The notes under the pieces were generated by a model, which worked only from the letters and a program-made list of their open reading frames with translations, made no database searches and had not been told where the DNA came from. Shown piece after piece: positions 11,965 through 25,177 of a stretch of 64,000 bases of DNA. The stretch is from Trichoplax adhaerens. Taxonomy: Eukaryota > Placozoa > Uniplacotomia > Trichoplacea > Trichoplacidae. The stretch covers positions 1,396,193-1,460,192 of the forward strand of contig NW_002060947.1 in the NCBI RefSeq assembly GCF_000150275.1. Direction: 5' to 3'. A program made the translations under genes and the position numbers. Numbering within the stretch: the first letter of the stretch is position 1; each line of letters begins with the position of its first letter.

Positions 11965-14878
11965 ATGATTGCTAGTGTTGCAAGTAAATTAAGAAAAGAA
12001 TGGTTCTTACTTGGAATTGTATTATCCATCTTATTGGCTAAATTGCAACCCACTATTGGCAAGACTGGAGGTAAGAAGGAAATGAACTTGAGTAGATCTT
12101 GTTCATCTTATACAAACTTGCTGACACTGTTGCGCTTGATTAATCCTCACCTCAAGGTCTGCTCAAACCTGAAATTACTATTAAATACTTTGCTGTTTCC
12201 ATCATCTTCTTTAACAGCGGTATATCTTTACGCAGTGAAGTAAGTCAATTTTGATGTCGGTAGGCTGAAATTTATGCCTCCTATTTGAAATCCATTACAC
12301 TATTTGATTAGAGTCTGATTGCCACAGTCATGACTATCAAAGCGACCAACAACGAGTATCACCACGTATTACAATTTCGTCTTATCATCTGATTTATTAC
12401 TAGTCATAGTATTGATCATCGATCATCGAAGAATTTTAGCTGGAGCTCCACTGTAGATTTTTTATTTTTTTATTTTCGGAAGTTATTCCTTGCTATAGCA
12501 TTACATAAACTATTACATAACCGTAGATAAAACTCTTTTCTAATCACAAAGTTGACAATAAATAAGCTCCAGTAAAAGCAATGATAATGATGGTTAGAAC
12601 AAACGAGTATCTTGCGTAATACGCATACTATACAGTGATTCTACTGCGATGGTTTTCAGTTTCGAGCATGGATTACATTGTAGCAAACTAATTCTTAATA
12701 AGAAGCTTCCTCTTTACTGCATCATGCCATAAAAGTAGAGATACTGTAGTAAATTAGTATTTATGTTCTTCATTTTGAAATACCTGCATTTTACAGTCAC
12801 TATTCCCATATAAAACTTCATTTACAGTACAGTACTGTTGTAAGCATCATTGAAAAGCTACAATCAATTCTATACATTTCTCTGGCTTCGAATAGGAATT
12901 ACTCAAATCCTTTACCAACTATCGTCTGCACGCGCTTATTCAAGGATTTACCTTTATTGTCGTGCCAATATTTGTTAATATTTTAGTGGCAATGCTGAAG
13001 CACTTAGCGATTGATGAATGGTTATTGAAAGGGTAAGCTAAAGAATACAATTGAAAAACATTGCTGTCATCATGTCGACTCTGTACAACAATTATATTGA
13101 TTCGTGTACTACATTGTCCTCTATTTATTGACTATAAATCACAGATTGATCGTTGTAAGCTGTATGCCTCCTCCTGTCTCTTCTGCTGTAATACTCACTA
13201 AAGCATCTGGTGGTAACGAGGTAACTATCGATTATAGTTATTAGATATAGGCTTTATCATCTATTCCATTATTGAATTTATACAACTTCCAGGCTGGTGC
13301 CATCTTTAATTCAGCATTTGGTAGCTTTCTGGTAAGATAAGCAAAGTTATCATGTCATGTCTAGATTAATTTTTTATAGCGATTAACATTTTATTTCTAT
13401 TCTATGACATAGGATAACTTTATCATATCATGATTACATCAATTCTTGTAGCAATTAATATTATCAATGTTTTTATTCTATGTCATAGGGTGTCATTGTA
13501 ACACCGTTATTGCTACTTGCAACTGTAAGTCACTAATTTTGAAAGATTGCGCCAATTTCACCTAAATCACTATACAGCAGTACTAATATTGCCTACGATC
13601 ATTAATTAATCGTAACTTTTAAAACAGCTTGGATCTGCCGCTACTGTTCCATTTCTGTCGGTATTTACTAAATTAGGATTAACTGTAGTTTTACCATTGG
13701 TATTAGGCCAGGTAAGTCCTATCTTTCTGCAGTAACCCAATTCTGTAGTGACTACAAAATTTGATGTAGCTTGTTACAATTACCTTGATGCTAGAGCAAA
13801 AGAGTCTTCCTTTCTGTGTTGTATTATACTGTGAATATAGATTATGATGCCCTAGATTATGTTGTCAAAGTAGAATTATAATCTTTATTATTAATAATAA
13901 ATCTGATTGATATACAATATGTTTTACTAGATTGTTAGAATGTATGTTAAAAACTGGTTAGAGACTACTAAACCGCCCATTGGGACAATTGGAAGGTTAA
14001 TTCAGATTCGGATTAGAATTAATTATTAAAGGAATACGTATGGTACTTATTTTCATACGTATAAGACTAAGAAATGATTCATTTCCATATTTTGGCTTAT
14101 AGTTGTATCCTCCTAATCATAATTTATACCACATTCTGTGACACCTTCAGTGGTAACTATGACATCTTCATTCCACTATCCATTGTAATCCCACAATTTA
14201 CAAATATAAATAACACAAACATGCAAACGATTACCGTTGTTGCAGGTGATGCCGCAAGTAGTATTCCAATGGGCAGTTTCTTGGCTATTGTTCTTTTAGG
14301 TAGCGTGAAAAATTAATTATTGTTATTTCATGTTCTACAAATATAATCTTTACGATCTTGCTATTGCTTTTATAAGTATTTTTATGTCAGGTAGTCTTCA
14401 TGGCTTTCCTCTTTCAAGCATCGACGAGGTTAAAATAAATTAAATTCAACACCAAGTATTCCCTTAGTATCAATTAACGACAAATTAACGATGTACTGTC
14501 CTTTTCGTATTATCTGTAGGCTGAGATTCAAATCGAAAGATGTCGTGGCGGCCGTCTTTTGTGGCACTCATAAGTCTCTGACTCTAGGTAGTTAAAACTC
14601 TTACTTGTATTTTAATTTAATTAATTAATTGATGCTAATACTGGATTTATTGATCGTCATTTCGACAACTTTCATCTATCTTACGTATGGTTATGGTTAC
14701 GAAACTAGGTATGCCAGTACTTAAAATTGTCTTCGGTGGCTACAGCCAATTATCATTGTTATCTATTCCTCTTTTGATCTACCATCCTTTGCAAATCTTA
14801 TTTGGTGGTTTATTAGTTCCAACCGTTCAAAAATGGTTATCGCAACATCAGGATGCGGAAAATTTAGAGTCGGTTTAA
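11965..14878 (+). CDS. SLC10A7: SLC10A7-type transporter (sodium/bile acid cotransporter 7 family)
   Basis: Thirteen exons: 11965-12070, 12157-12239, 12896-13032, 13145-13220, 13293-13331, 13489-13524, 13628-13711, 13931-13995, 14103-14152, 14246-14304, 14391-14428, 14520-14587, 14709-14878; 1011 nt, 336 aa, against about 340 aa for the human protein. Recognised by near-identical blocks: [12 protein letters not shown] near the N-terminus, [71 protein letters not shown] and [11 protein letters not shown]. The family is a ten-TM membrane protein of the Golgi/plasma membrane linked in vertebrates to calcium handling, glycosylation and skeletal development; transport substrate is not settled. The exon ending at 14304 uses a weaker GTGAAA donor, chosen because it alone keeps frame. 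An AATAAA lies at 15031. It is tail to tail with the RBM26-like gene. Confidence 0.95.
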
Positions 14879-16289
14879 TTAATACTGCATACTAGATAAA
14901 ATTGGCTATCGTCCGGTACATACTTTGAAAATTTTTCCAAATGTTACATATATACTCGCAAGTATATATTCAGTGTATACTTACACATATTATCTAGAGT
15001 CTGTTAAACTAAAATGGTGTATCAATTATTAATAAAACTTCTTGCAATATTTCATTAAATTTAAGACTAATTTTCGTGGAAAATTTATCGTATGTATTCA
15101 GCTACAAGCCATGAACAGTTAGTTACGCTCGAAATCTATTACTGCAAATTTTTGTTATTCGCATAAATAACCAATAGATCTGTCGCCTTTTGTACATGAG
15201 ATATAATAACATTATGAGCTAAATTAATTGGGTCATTTATTTGTAGTAGCAGTTATTGAATACATATATAAGTAAATTCGTTCGTGTTTTACTAGTGCAT
15301 CGCTAATGTTTATATCACAAGAGAATGCATAAATGTGGAAGTATTATCTTCATAAGTAACGGACAAATGAAGTCATAATACCTTTACTGGGAAAGATCGT
15401 TATCTGAATTAAAATGGTTTTAAAGCATTCATTTGTAATACAATATAATGATATCAACCGTAGTCTTTTCGTAGCTACAACTTCGTTAGGCAAGATGCTT
15501 GAGATCAATACCATTTTTGCGATACTTGAATAACTGATTTGACGTTACAGTTCCTGAACTTCGGCCGAGTTCATCAGATGATGGTCAATATAATATTATA
15601 CAAAGAGTAAACTTTCACTATTAAAAGTGGTTCTTAGGTAGTTAATGATTAGGAAGTGCGAATTAATGAATTATGTAAACACATTACAATTCAAATCAAT
15701 TACAAAAAAACTTTCATGATAATCTGTAACGACTTTTGTTTGCGAGATAAGTCATTAGCTCTATACAAATGTAATCGGTTTTTCTAGCTTAGGCAAGTAC
15801 ATTTCCATTACTAAGTTTACAACAATTTTATCGCAAAAGGTAACGAATGTGGACCATTAATAGTATTATTTGATATGAATTTTTAACCAATCGATAAGGT
15901 TAAGGATGGATATAAATTCTACATAACATTACGGTAGATATACGAATATTAAGCAATAAAAATTGTACAAAAGAATCTTCTATAGATTCTGTTATACACA
16001 ACTGGCTGTACTATACACCATAGAATTTTGCCATCTAAAGTCAATAGCCAGAACAATCGCATAACCATAATTTGGATTGGATATTACAACTCCTGATAAC
16101 AATTTACTTAATTGCAAATGATCTATATAGCAAAGAACATTAAAGGACATCGAAAAGTAACAAATAGTTATAAACAAGAAATCTTTCTTTCGTACATGTT
16201 GCATAGCTTAATTTACAGTACATTAAATTATACTAATAAGAAATTCATTCATTGAAGCAATGTCCAATAAGAAAATAAAAATTTAAACT
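14879..16289. other. Convergent 3' intergenic region, 1.4 kb
   Basis: AT-rich sequence between the stop codons of two tail-to-tail genes. It should hold both 3' UTRs. A 70-codon minus-strand frame at 15992-16204 is open but unlike any family I know and sits where the RBM26-like 3' UTR is expected. No other structure seen. Confidence 0.6.
15031..15036 (+). terminator. Probable polyadenylation signal of SLC10A7-like gene
   Basis: AATAAA about 150 nt past the stop codon at 14878, the first canonical hexamer downstream on this strand. Assignment is by position only. Confidence 0.4.
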
Positions 16290-19200
16290 CTATCGCCTCC
16301 ACGGCCTATCTTCATCAGCTTCATCCTCTTCATCCAGTAACAAACTATCCTCACTGGACGACAAACCTTCATTATCTGATACGTTCATAGAACCTTCCGG
16401 TTCCTAATGTGATAAAGTAATTGTTTAATTTTTACCTTCTTCTTTATCATCTTTTTACGGTAAACAATATAAGAAAGAAAGTTTATCAACCTTATTACTA
16501 TCTTCTGTCATGTCATCAGCTAATAGAGCAGATTCTAAGTCTAGTTCCTGTTTCTCCTCTGTTACCATTTTTTGTGGCTCCGATTGGGGCTTAGGATTAT
16601 ACCATGAAAATACTAAAGATTTCGTTTTGTAGATGACTCCTTTTACAGCGGCCTAATTAACACATAGTGCAGAAAAAAGGATATAGTGTGATGTTAATGT
16701 TATATAAATATAACATTGTTACTCAAACTAAACAACAAAATCTTATACTAACAATTTCCGCCTCTTTCCTAGTTGAGAATTTAACGATTACGTGATCATT
16801 TTCGCCAACGTCAACTCCAGTAACGTTACCAAATTGCTGCAATATTTAAAGAAAATTATACTATAATTATTTACCAATGAAATCATTATCAATGCCATTC
16901 AATCAAAGTAGCTATGAACAAGGAAGAGAAATTAACAAATCCCTTACAGTAAAATGTGTAATAATGTCGTCTTTATCGTCCATTGATAGGCCTTGGACGC
17001 TTAATTGTGATGTCCTCTTATCTAAAACAGATCTACTTGAAACAGCAGCGTGTCCTCTACCACGACCTCTAAATCTCGTGCTCCATCTACCACGTAGTTG
17101 CTTTCGGCGAATCCTTCCATGAAATGGTTTGTTCGGGCTTTCAATTAATCCAAGATCTGTCGCCTTTCAAAAAATATAACAATAAATATACAGGATAAAT
17201 CAAATAATGTCAGTGATCAATACCTCTTTCTTTAATAGTTCAACCCTTTTTTCTAACTCTGCAGTGTCTTCACCGCTATTTTGCTTTGACAGCAGCTCTA
17301 ATTCTTTATCTAATAGCTCCTTTTGGGCCTATTAACGGAATTAATATCTTATCCGTACAATCAAAGAAATATAATGTTCTATGAACCATTTTTGTATTAC
17401 ACTTACATCTTTTCGAGATTTTGGAACTGAAACTAGCCTATTTTTAACCGAATCGATATCTTCGTTTAATTTTTTAAGTGACTGTAGGAACAAGTATAGT
17501 TATCAATTAGTCCAATGATCTATAATTGTAACACTAATTATATGATCATTCATTAAATGGTAACATAATGATGACCTGAAGTATAAAATCACGTTCTTTC
17601 GGATTTTTTGTATCATTCAATTTCTTAGCAAGAATCTGAAATGAACATTAACTAATCAAAATCCTAATCTACTTTTGTATATAGTAACAACTTCTCAGAA
17701 ATTCATTTCTTAATATGTTACCTTATACTGCGTAATTAATTTCTGATATAAATCTTGAGACTGTTTTTGTATTTCTAATCTTTTTTGTACGATATCCTGA
17801 AAAAATTATCAATAATAAGATATACACGGATGAGTAGGAGCTATACTAGCCAAATGTAATAAGCGTAAGCTTACCTTACTACTATTTCCAGCAGTGGGCG
17901 TTGCTGCTGCGCTACGAGACATCTTAAACGCCTCAGGATTATGAAACTATGTCATAGAATGTGTAAAATCATCATCATATTTCTATTTTCGTATGTCCTA
18001 TAAATTATATTTTGTTTCATTAACCGTAAGCTCACCTTGTTTGGCACAACTGATGGTTTTGAAGAATTATCACCAACATTCGCAAGCTCTGTAGCATTAC
18101 TGGGCTGAGAATCTTTATCATCATCCGGTTTTTGCTGTGCATAATGCAACAATAAAAATTTATGCTCTGATAACGTTAATATTTCCATGATAATAGAAAT
18201 AAGAATACACTGATAACTACCTCAGTTTCCGGTATTGGGTCAATTTTCCAAAAAACTTTAATAAATCTATTATTTAGAACAGCTTCTGGGCTATCATGAG
18301 CACTTTTAGCTTCAGCGTGAGTTGAAAACTGAATTAATGCAGCTTGTTTATCCCCTTCGACGCCAATCTAATGGAAGTAAGTATTAACACAATAAGACAA
18401 TTAAATCTGACAACTAAGATTTATAAAGGCATAATCAATGCCAGTTAATGATCAATTTTTATTCATGTCCTCAGTTTTAAGTAACACAACTAGTTGCTTA
18501 GTTAACTAGCCATGGGTTGCAAAAAGAGATTAATTTTGCACAATATTTTGGTAACAAAATCATGGATATGCGATTTTTTACCCTGTGAACTGTGCCGAAA
18601 AATGGATAGCAAGTTAAGGCAACATACCTGAATATTCATAATATTACCAAATTTTCCAAAATGTTCGTTCAACTTCGTTATAGTGTTTAATTCCTGTGGA
18701 ATTTTTCTAATTTCTAGAGTAACTGAATCTCTAATTCTGGCCTTGCTTTTAAAGCCAAGACGATTATAATCGAAGCGACGTTTTTGGGGAGGTCCAGTAT
18801 CATCCATTTCAGCAACTCGTTTTTTATTCATTTCATTATTAACATCCGACATGGGCGGTTTAAACCTGGGTAAATCTGTATAAAATTATATTCAAGAAAT
18901 ATTATCAATGTCATGGAAAAAAAGTACTTTATCATGTAAGGGAAAAATTTCATATTTACCTGACATAGGTTTACCGGAATTCATTTCTGACGTAGGCGTT
19001 CTAAGTGGCCATACCGGTGGCGGCATCATAGCTCTACCTTCAAACGAAGGCTGTTCAGGGTTATAGGCATCATTCCCTTTAAATAGTGAAAATAATATAT
19101 ATCCATATATTAATGTACAAGAATTAGGAAAACTAGTACAATATTTTTATAAGGCATGATTCAATCTGCAGATCCATAACTACAGGGTGATGATTTATTG

Positions 19201-22200
19201 ACAACAATACCAATAATAGTAAGTGTGTTTGCATACCCGAGAAGGGTAATCTTTTACCGCGAATAGGACCTCCTGGTTGTCTAGGTGGCGGCATAGACAT
19301 TCTTGATGCTTGCATTGGCGGTGGTGGAGGCATAGAAGATCTTAATCCAGGTGGAACTGGACGTACAATGGGCATCATATTAGGCGGAGGGTTATGATGT
19401 TGCATCCTTCCAGGTCCAACGCGAAATGGAGGTCTATTACCATTATCAACTACAAGTATATCAGATGCTGGTAATCTTAATTGTTGTGTGTCTTCAACTA
19501 CAACCGCGTCATTGCCATGGTCATACGGACAAGTTTCACCGCGCACACAAAATCCCTTTTCTGTTGAAATTGTTGAATAGTACAAATTACTACAAATACC
19601 ACTTTTATAAGCATATCCGTACTCGTGGTAAGTAATTATTGCTTAAGTAATGAATGGCTATTAATGATATACCATCGTAATCACGGCATCGTTGTTGAAT
19701 TTTCGGAGGGAAGCGTACCCTAAAATTTAAACCATTAAATCTATTGATTAAAATAGAATATGACCGACTTGTATTAACAGCTAATCATTATGATCATACA
19801 TCTAACCTATTATTAGCGTTGACCGTGCCCGGTGCTTCCCTATCACCAACATCCGCTAAATTTTTCATCTCATTTTTTCCACGATCTGACCGTCTATCGG
19901 TTCGCTGTCTGCCGCGATTAATTCTATCATGTTGTCCTATTAAGAATAATTACCAAATATCAATACATTTCGAGTAAAATCTATTTAATCAAAGGTGCTA
20001 GCTATAATATTCAATGATTAAAGCATCCTTTATAGGATAATTAGAATCATGCCATGGATACGTACCTATTCGTCCATCATCTTCCGGTCGACGCTTAGAT
20101 CTTCTATTGCTAGTGGAGACTACAACATGAATGCCAGTTGGCTCATTATTATTATTATGTTCGACAGACTCTTCGATTCTGTCTTCGTCGTTACGCGACC
20201 GTGGTGCCCTCCTAAAATCTCTCTCATCATCATCAAGGGTCTAGGTAAAGATAAGAGAGAATGAGGAGAATAGAATAATCAATAGAAAATTAATATATAT
20301 ATTCCACTTAAAATAGCCGCTACAAGTAACACAGACAAAAGTAACTGTCATGCCAACATTCTCTAAGAGATATTATGATTATTTTTACCAATAATGAATA
20401 TTACTATGTGCAAGAATAAAACCACTTGTAATATTTGTACACATAAGTATACCGATTGAGTCAACAACAAAAGTATTAACATTTCTACCTCGTAGTGTGA
20501 TATTCTTCTATCAACATTGGGTGCATTGTCGATGCCTGGAGCATCAGTCGTAGTATCATCTACTGATAAATATGCTTTCTTTTTCAAGGCATCAAATAAT
20601 TCATTGACGAAGTTGGTAGTTTCTACAAATTGAATAATTAAAATTAGACTAATAGTATCCGGCATGGATAGTAGACAAAGCATCTGTACAATTTTGTTTT
20701 TATTTTATAATTTATCGTATAGCAGATCAATATTATCGTAGCTAATTCGTTATTCCATGTACTCAATTGCAATACAGCCTATTTAGACAATGAACATTAG
20801 CCGTAGAAACATCCATCTTTACGCTACACCGTGGAGAACTAACATTTATACTACTCGTATTGAACCAATGAGTCAATGATAAATGAAAAGATGATATTTT
20901 TACCGTTACTAAATAGAATGTTATCGTATCAATGATCTACTCGTATATACATTGTACAGTATCATTGTAGCAGTTATCGCAAGACAATATCATTGTTAAG
21001 GATAGTATTTTATTAATGACAGTATTTATAAGCTAATACGTATTGATTTTGACACAATATACACTCTAGTTTAAGAATTCATACGACTGTGATGAAAAGT
21101 TAATTTTTTACCTGAAGCAAGAAAAACTTCTAACTGATTTAGACAGATATTCTTGACCTCGTTATTTGGTTTTTCTTTTTTAACTAAAGCTATTACATAC
21201 TTAGCCAAGGCGTTAGGATCAGCATCGCAACTAAAAAATGAAGAGAAAAAGCAACACAATAAATACACCCGGTCAATAGATAGGGATAATTGCTCGGTAG
21301 CCATGAAGATGGCCAATTGTCTAATCTATGCTTCCAACTTTATCGAATAAACAAGAATAATATACTGTACGTCAACGTATCGATTCGTTGGTATGCAGGG
21401 AAAAGAAGACTTGTCATCGATAGCGGTTGGTATAAATAGTCTTTACCATTCCATCCTACTATTTTACTACTTTATACAGTATGTCCATAATGTAGCATTC
21501 TAGGCATACTCTTATCATGGAGTGCATGATTATACGTCCAAAAGCGTTCATTGCATACAATCAATGGCAATAGCCATCACGATTGATCATGTCAGGAAAA
21601 ATGCATCAACCCATTACTAGCTTTCATTGACGTTTACAAGGTGCATTGCCTACAAGTATTTGGTAGACGATCAATCGCTGTTGCGTTCAATGTATGATGA
21701 TCATTAGTCTTTGGAAAGTCCTCTATGGTGATCATCAATCATTCTATCCCTTACCATCAACACCGACTATTTTGGAAATCACCCGCTACGTGTATGTTAA
21801 CATTTCGATACTAAATCATACTATCAAGCGCATCAGTATTTTGAAACAGTTGTGCATTGAACGAGGGGAAATTCTAATGTAAGGCAATTACATAACACAC
21901 TCTTTCAGCTGTATTATCACGGAAGAACCATTTTGATAATGTTTAGTAATCATTTCTACACCGGTTAGTCAATCTCTCTCCTCAACATTGTACGCAAACG
22001 ATAGGACCTATCGACCTTACGTAAACACTGTATAATGCATCAAGACCGGACTTGACATTGCTACCTTGTCAGGCAATTACGTCGGGGTCAGTGTTGTACT
22101 CTCCATTGCTCAACGCTAATTATCTGTCTAAATGGAATAAAAATGTGTCCATGGACTTGAACTATCATCCTGGATAAAAGAAAAAAATAGAAAAACTGTA

Positions 22201-22759
22201 GTAATTATGGATCATGATGCAGACATGGCACGTACGCCATTAAACTATTGATCCATACGACGAGGGATATCGTAATCATGGTTTAAAGATGAGATTTTGT
22301 TTGGTTTGGCGAGCTAAGAGTACAGTAGTAGAAGCTGTCACGATGTCGAGATTGACATAGTGCAATGAGTAATTAATTTTGTTCTTTCTTCCAGTATGAC
22401 TGCTTGATAACAAGCTCTCAATCTAACCTTTCTCTGTCAATAGAATGCTAACAGAACATTAACGTGTTGTCCACGATTGAAAAGTTGGATAGTGAGTGAT
22501 TGCATCAAGTAGCCAACCAGGATTTGACCACGCGGACATACTGTATCAAAAGCAAATCTACTGTCTGTACCTTCCCTTTGGCTACAGTGCGTAGCGTACA
22601 ACGAGAACAGTCATGTCGTCAAAGAGAAAAGTGCAAGATTGCCAATGACAATCCACATACACAAGCGTTGAAAAAGATAAACTAGATTTACAATACATAC
22701 ATAGGTTGTAAACGATTTGTTAGCCACACTTTAAGCGCATCAAAATCTTCGATATGCAT
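16290..22759 (-). CDS. RBM26: RBM26/RBM27-type RNA-binding protein (PWI-like, CCCH zinc finger, RRM)
   Basis: Twenty exons, listed from the start codon downward: 22701-22759, 21112-21230, 20489-20622, 20066-20240, 19807-19936, 19673-19719, 19237-19560, 18960-19076, 18628-18875, 18221-18367, 18036-18134, 17875-17946, 17722-17796, 17576-17635, 17407-17481, 17224-17328, 16948-17163, 16753-16836, 16491-16652, 16290-16403; 2562 nt, 853 aa. The N-terminus (MHIEDFDALKVWL, then QPICDADPNALAKYV) matches the PWI-like start of RBM26. A CCCH finger C-x8-C-x5-C-x3-H spans residues 217-236 across an intron. A Pro/Met-rich linker, an RRM (KIPQELNTITKLNEHF), a charged helical region, an RGR-rich patch, a second RRM-like fold and an acidic tail ending RPWRR follow. 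Vertebrate RBM26/27 act in nuclear RNA surveillance. One copy here probably represents both paralogues. Confidence 0.93.
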
Positions 22760-22876
22760 TTGTTCCTCAACGTCTCGTTGACTTGCTTCTTTGCCAAAAG
22801 AAGAAGCACACGATGTCCGACCTAACGATGATACACTGGCAGTGGATATGAGCCAGGCAGGCACTAGTGGCATCCA

Positions 22877-23915
22877 GTACAGTACAAAGCTTTTGGATTG
22901 ACGGTTTGGCCTTACTGTACAGTACTGTACACTGTAAAGTAGGTCAGCTGCGCGTGCATTTCACCCTTGAGGTGCGTAGCGCTACGTAGGGTCAGTATAG
23001 TACAGCTGACTCGGCTTTTCTGTCTGGGTGCAGTTCTCTCTGGCTACAGTACGCTACAGTCATGGAGCAGCAGAAATATTTTCTTCTAGTACAGTAGTCC
23101 ATGCTACAGTGCACCGTCATACAGACGACAGCAAAATGAACGAACAGTGTCTACATCTCCACCAACTACGATACTGTACTGTAATGTACAGTGTACAGTA
23201 TGGCAAGAGAATGACGACACCATTGGAGTATCAGACTGTAGTGTACAGATTCTTGTAATTGAACTCTTCCTCTATCGATTGACTTGTATTTTATTGAAAA
23301 TCGACTGAAATTTCATTATTTTATTTTCAAAGTTTTTGGGCAAAATGGCCTGAGACAAGCTGTACACTCAACAGTATAATCTACTATTGAGAAGACTGTA
23401 CTGTAGACCTTTTTCCCTGTAGAGCATTTTCTTCTAACCACCTCACTGTTCTAGTTTCTATCGTGCTGTACAGTACAGTACTGTACAGTGTACAGTACTG
23501 TGTACTGTAGGACTGACAATGTTTTGACAGTGCTTGCACAATGCACACACTATACGTACAGTACCATGACGTAGTACAATATGACACTGTCTTCATTTTG
23601 GACAAACTCCAACTGGAAAATCTCACTCATAAAACGTCAATATTCAGCAAAAAACGCAAAGAAAACAGAGAGTCTTATAGAAAAATTCCACTCACACAAA
23701 CCAAAAATCAACCTTGGGTGAAATTTGAATTGCACATCAAGGATTTTATTGGTACACAACCCGACAATACGTTTACTAGGGCCAAGCCGATGTCAAGTCA
23801 TTATTTTTGATGCAAGTTATCTGTAGCGTCATCCTTTTGCAAAACTGTGGTAAAGACTAGTACAGTACTTTGGAGTTCTTGTCTACAGTACATACTGTAC
23901 ACTGTACACTGTAGT
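22877..23915. repeat. Clusters of palindromic GTAC/TGTACAGTAC simple repeat
   Basis: At least four dense patches, around 22911-22938, 23171-23200, 23466-23510 and 23883-23915, are built from interleaved CAGTACTGTAC, TGTACACTGTAC and TACAGTGTAC words. The words are self-complementary, so each patch can fold back on itself. The same vocabulary recurs at 39.2-39.6 and 40.8 kb, so it is a dispersed family rather than a single microsatellite. Confidence 0.75.
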
Positions 23916-24084
23916 GTGCATCCAATTAGATCCCTTCAACTTTCTCTACTGGACCGTACTGAAATTTCTTTGCAATGGGAAGTTGCGAACCTTCCTTTAA
24001 AATCATGCAGGTGAATTCAATAAATAATACTAAAACTAACTTAGCTAAATACAACCATCAAGACCCAGCTTGTTATACAGTACC

Positions 24085-24121
24085 AGGGACTACTGAAGAG
24101 AGAAAACGTTTAGTAGTCCCT
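24085..24121. repeat. Inverted repeat (10-bp perfect arms)
   Basis: AGGGACTACT at 24085-24094 is matched by AGTAGTCCCT at 24112-24121 with a 17-nt spacer. No function is evident. Confidence 0.6.
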
Positions 24122-24697
24122 AGCAGGACTGTATTTGAACGCGATGGCACAGATTACTGTATAGACTACAGTAATGTCCCAATACTCTGTTAGTAGAGTA
24201 ATCATGGTGACATAATATTTTGCGAGCGACCTGCTCTGCCCAATGTGCCGATGGACCAAGAAAACCGTTGCAGTGGTCCATGTCAGTATTTACGGTGGCA
24301 CAAAAGGGCCAAAAGGATTTCTCTGTCAAGAAACGAGCGCTCTCCTATACAAATACCACATTCCTATGGAGAAAATCATACTCCCGTACAAAAGTCGCAC
24401 TAGGTGTGGAGAAATCGTGCTCCTGTAGCACGTCTGTACACCACTTGGCCTGGCCATAATGTAGTGGATGTGAGCAATGATTACTGACTGGATAGTGAAT
24501 ACATGCGTACAACCTACAACTCCGACTGACTGACTTTTTCATCTGATTGGATTGGTAATGGATTTCTCGTCGTTTGGAGGATTTCATAGAATCCTAACAA
24601 GCAACACCAATCGCTTTTAACGTTAAAAATAAATAATGTCGTGCCTGGACTACTGCCTAAGGATGAAATCATCGCTAGTTTGGCAGAAAATTGGAAC

Positions 24698-25177
24698 TCA
24701 TGCTATTTTAGTTCGATTGACAGTTAATAAAATATGTAAAAATATTGCACAATGACATAGACAATGAAGACTGCCACAATGCATTGTGTATTGTGCCAGC
24801 CAGATTAGCTGTAGTACTCGACTACTTTTCTGCTGCTTATAGCACTTTTGCACCATGGATTGATTACTGGAATTGACTACACTAACTGAAATCGCACACC
24901 ATTGCGTGCCAATGAGAGTTTTGATACTGTAATATGAATTAATTAATGTTATACTCAATGCACGTTTTAGGGATTTACTACTTGCTGGTACCTGACTACC
25001 ATTAGATAGATGTTGTAGTGATGCAGCAGCACTGTATTTGAAAGTAAACGCATGTAATAGCTCGTCGAGAATCGCGTTCAGCATACCGCAATATGCAGTA
25101 CTGTAATTTGAATTTTCGATCAAGTTAAAGACAGTAATTAAGAGATAATAATACAACAAGTATGAATATCTTCGCAT
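24698..25177 (-). CDS. Unassigned 159-codon open frame
   Basis: The longest ATG-started frame in the window without a repeat or conserved-domain explanation. It begins MRRYSYLLYYYLL, which is hydrophobic, then becomes Ser/Leu/Cys-rich. I do not recognise it. Composition is unremarkable for the local AT-rich DNA, and part of the frame covers GTAC-type repeat words, so a chance frame is the more likely reading. Confidence 0.12.
   Translation of the reverse strand: MRRYSYLLYYYLLITVFNLIENSNYSTAYCGMLNAILDELLHAFTFKYSAAASLQHLSNGSQVPASSKSLKRALSITLINSYYSIKTLIGTQWCAISVSVVNSSNQSMVQKCYKQQKSSRVLQLIWLAQYTMHCGSLHCLCHCAIFLHILLTVNRTKIA

Noticed and set aside
18502-18852. 116-codon minus-strand frame as a separate protein
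   Set aside because: Its first part is exon 9 of the RBM26-like gene (RRM start); the last part is read-through into the intron after the donor at 18627.
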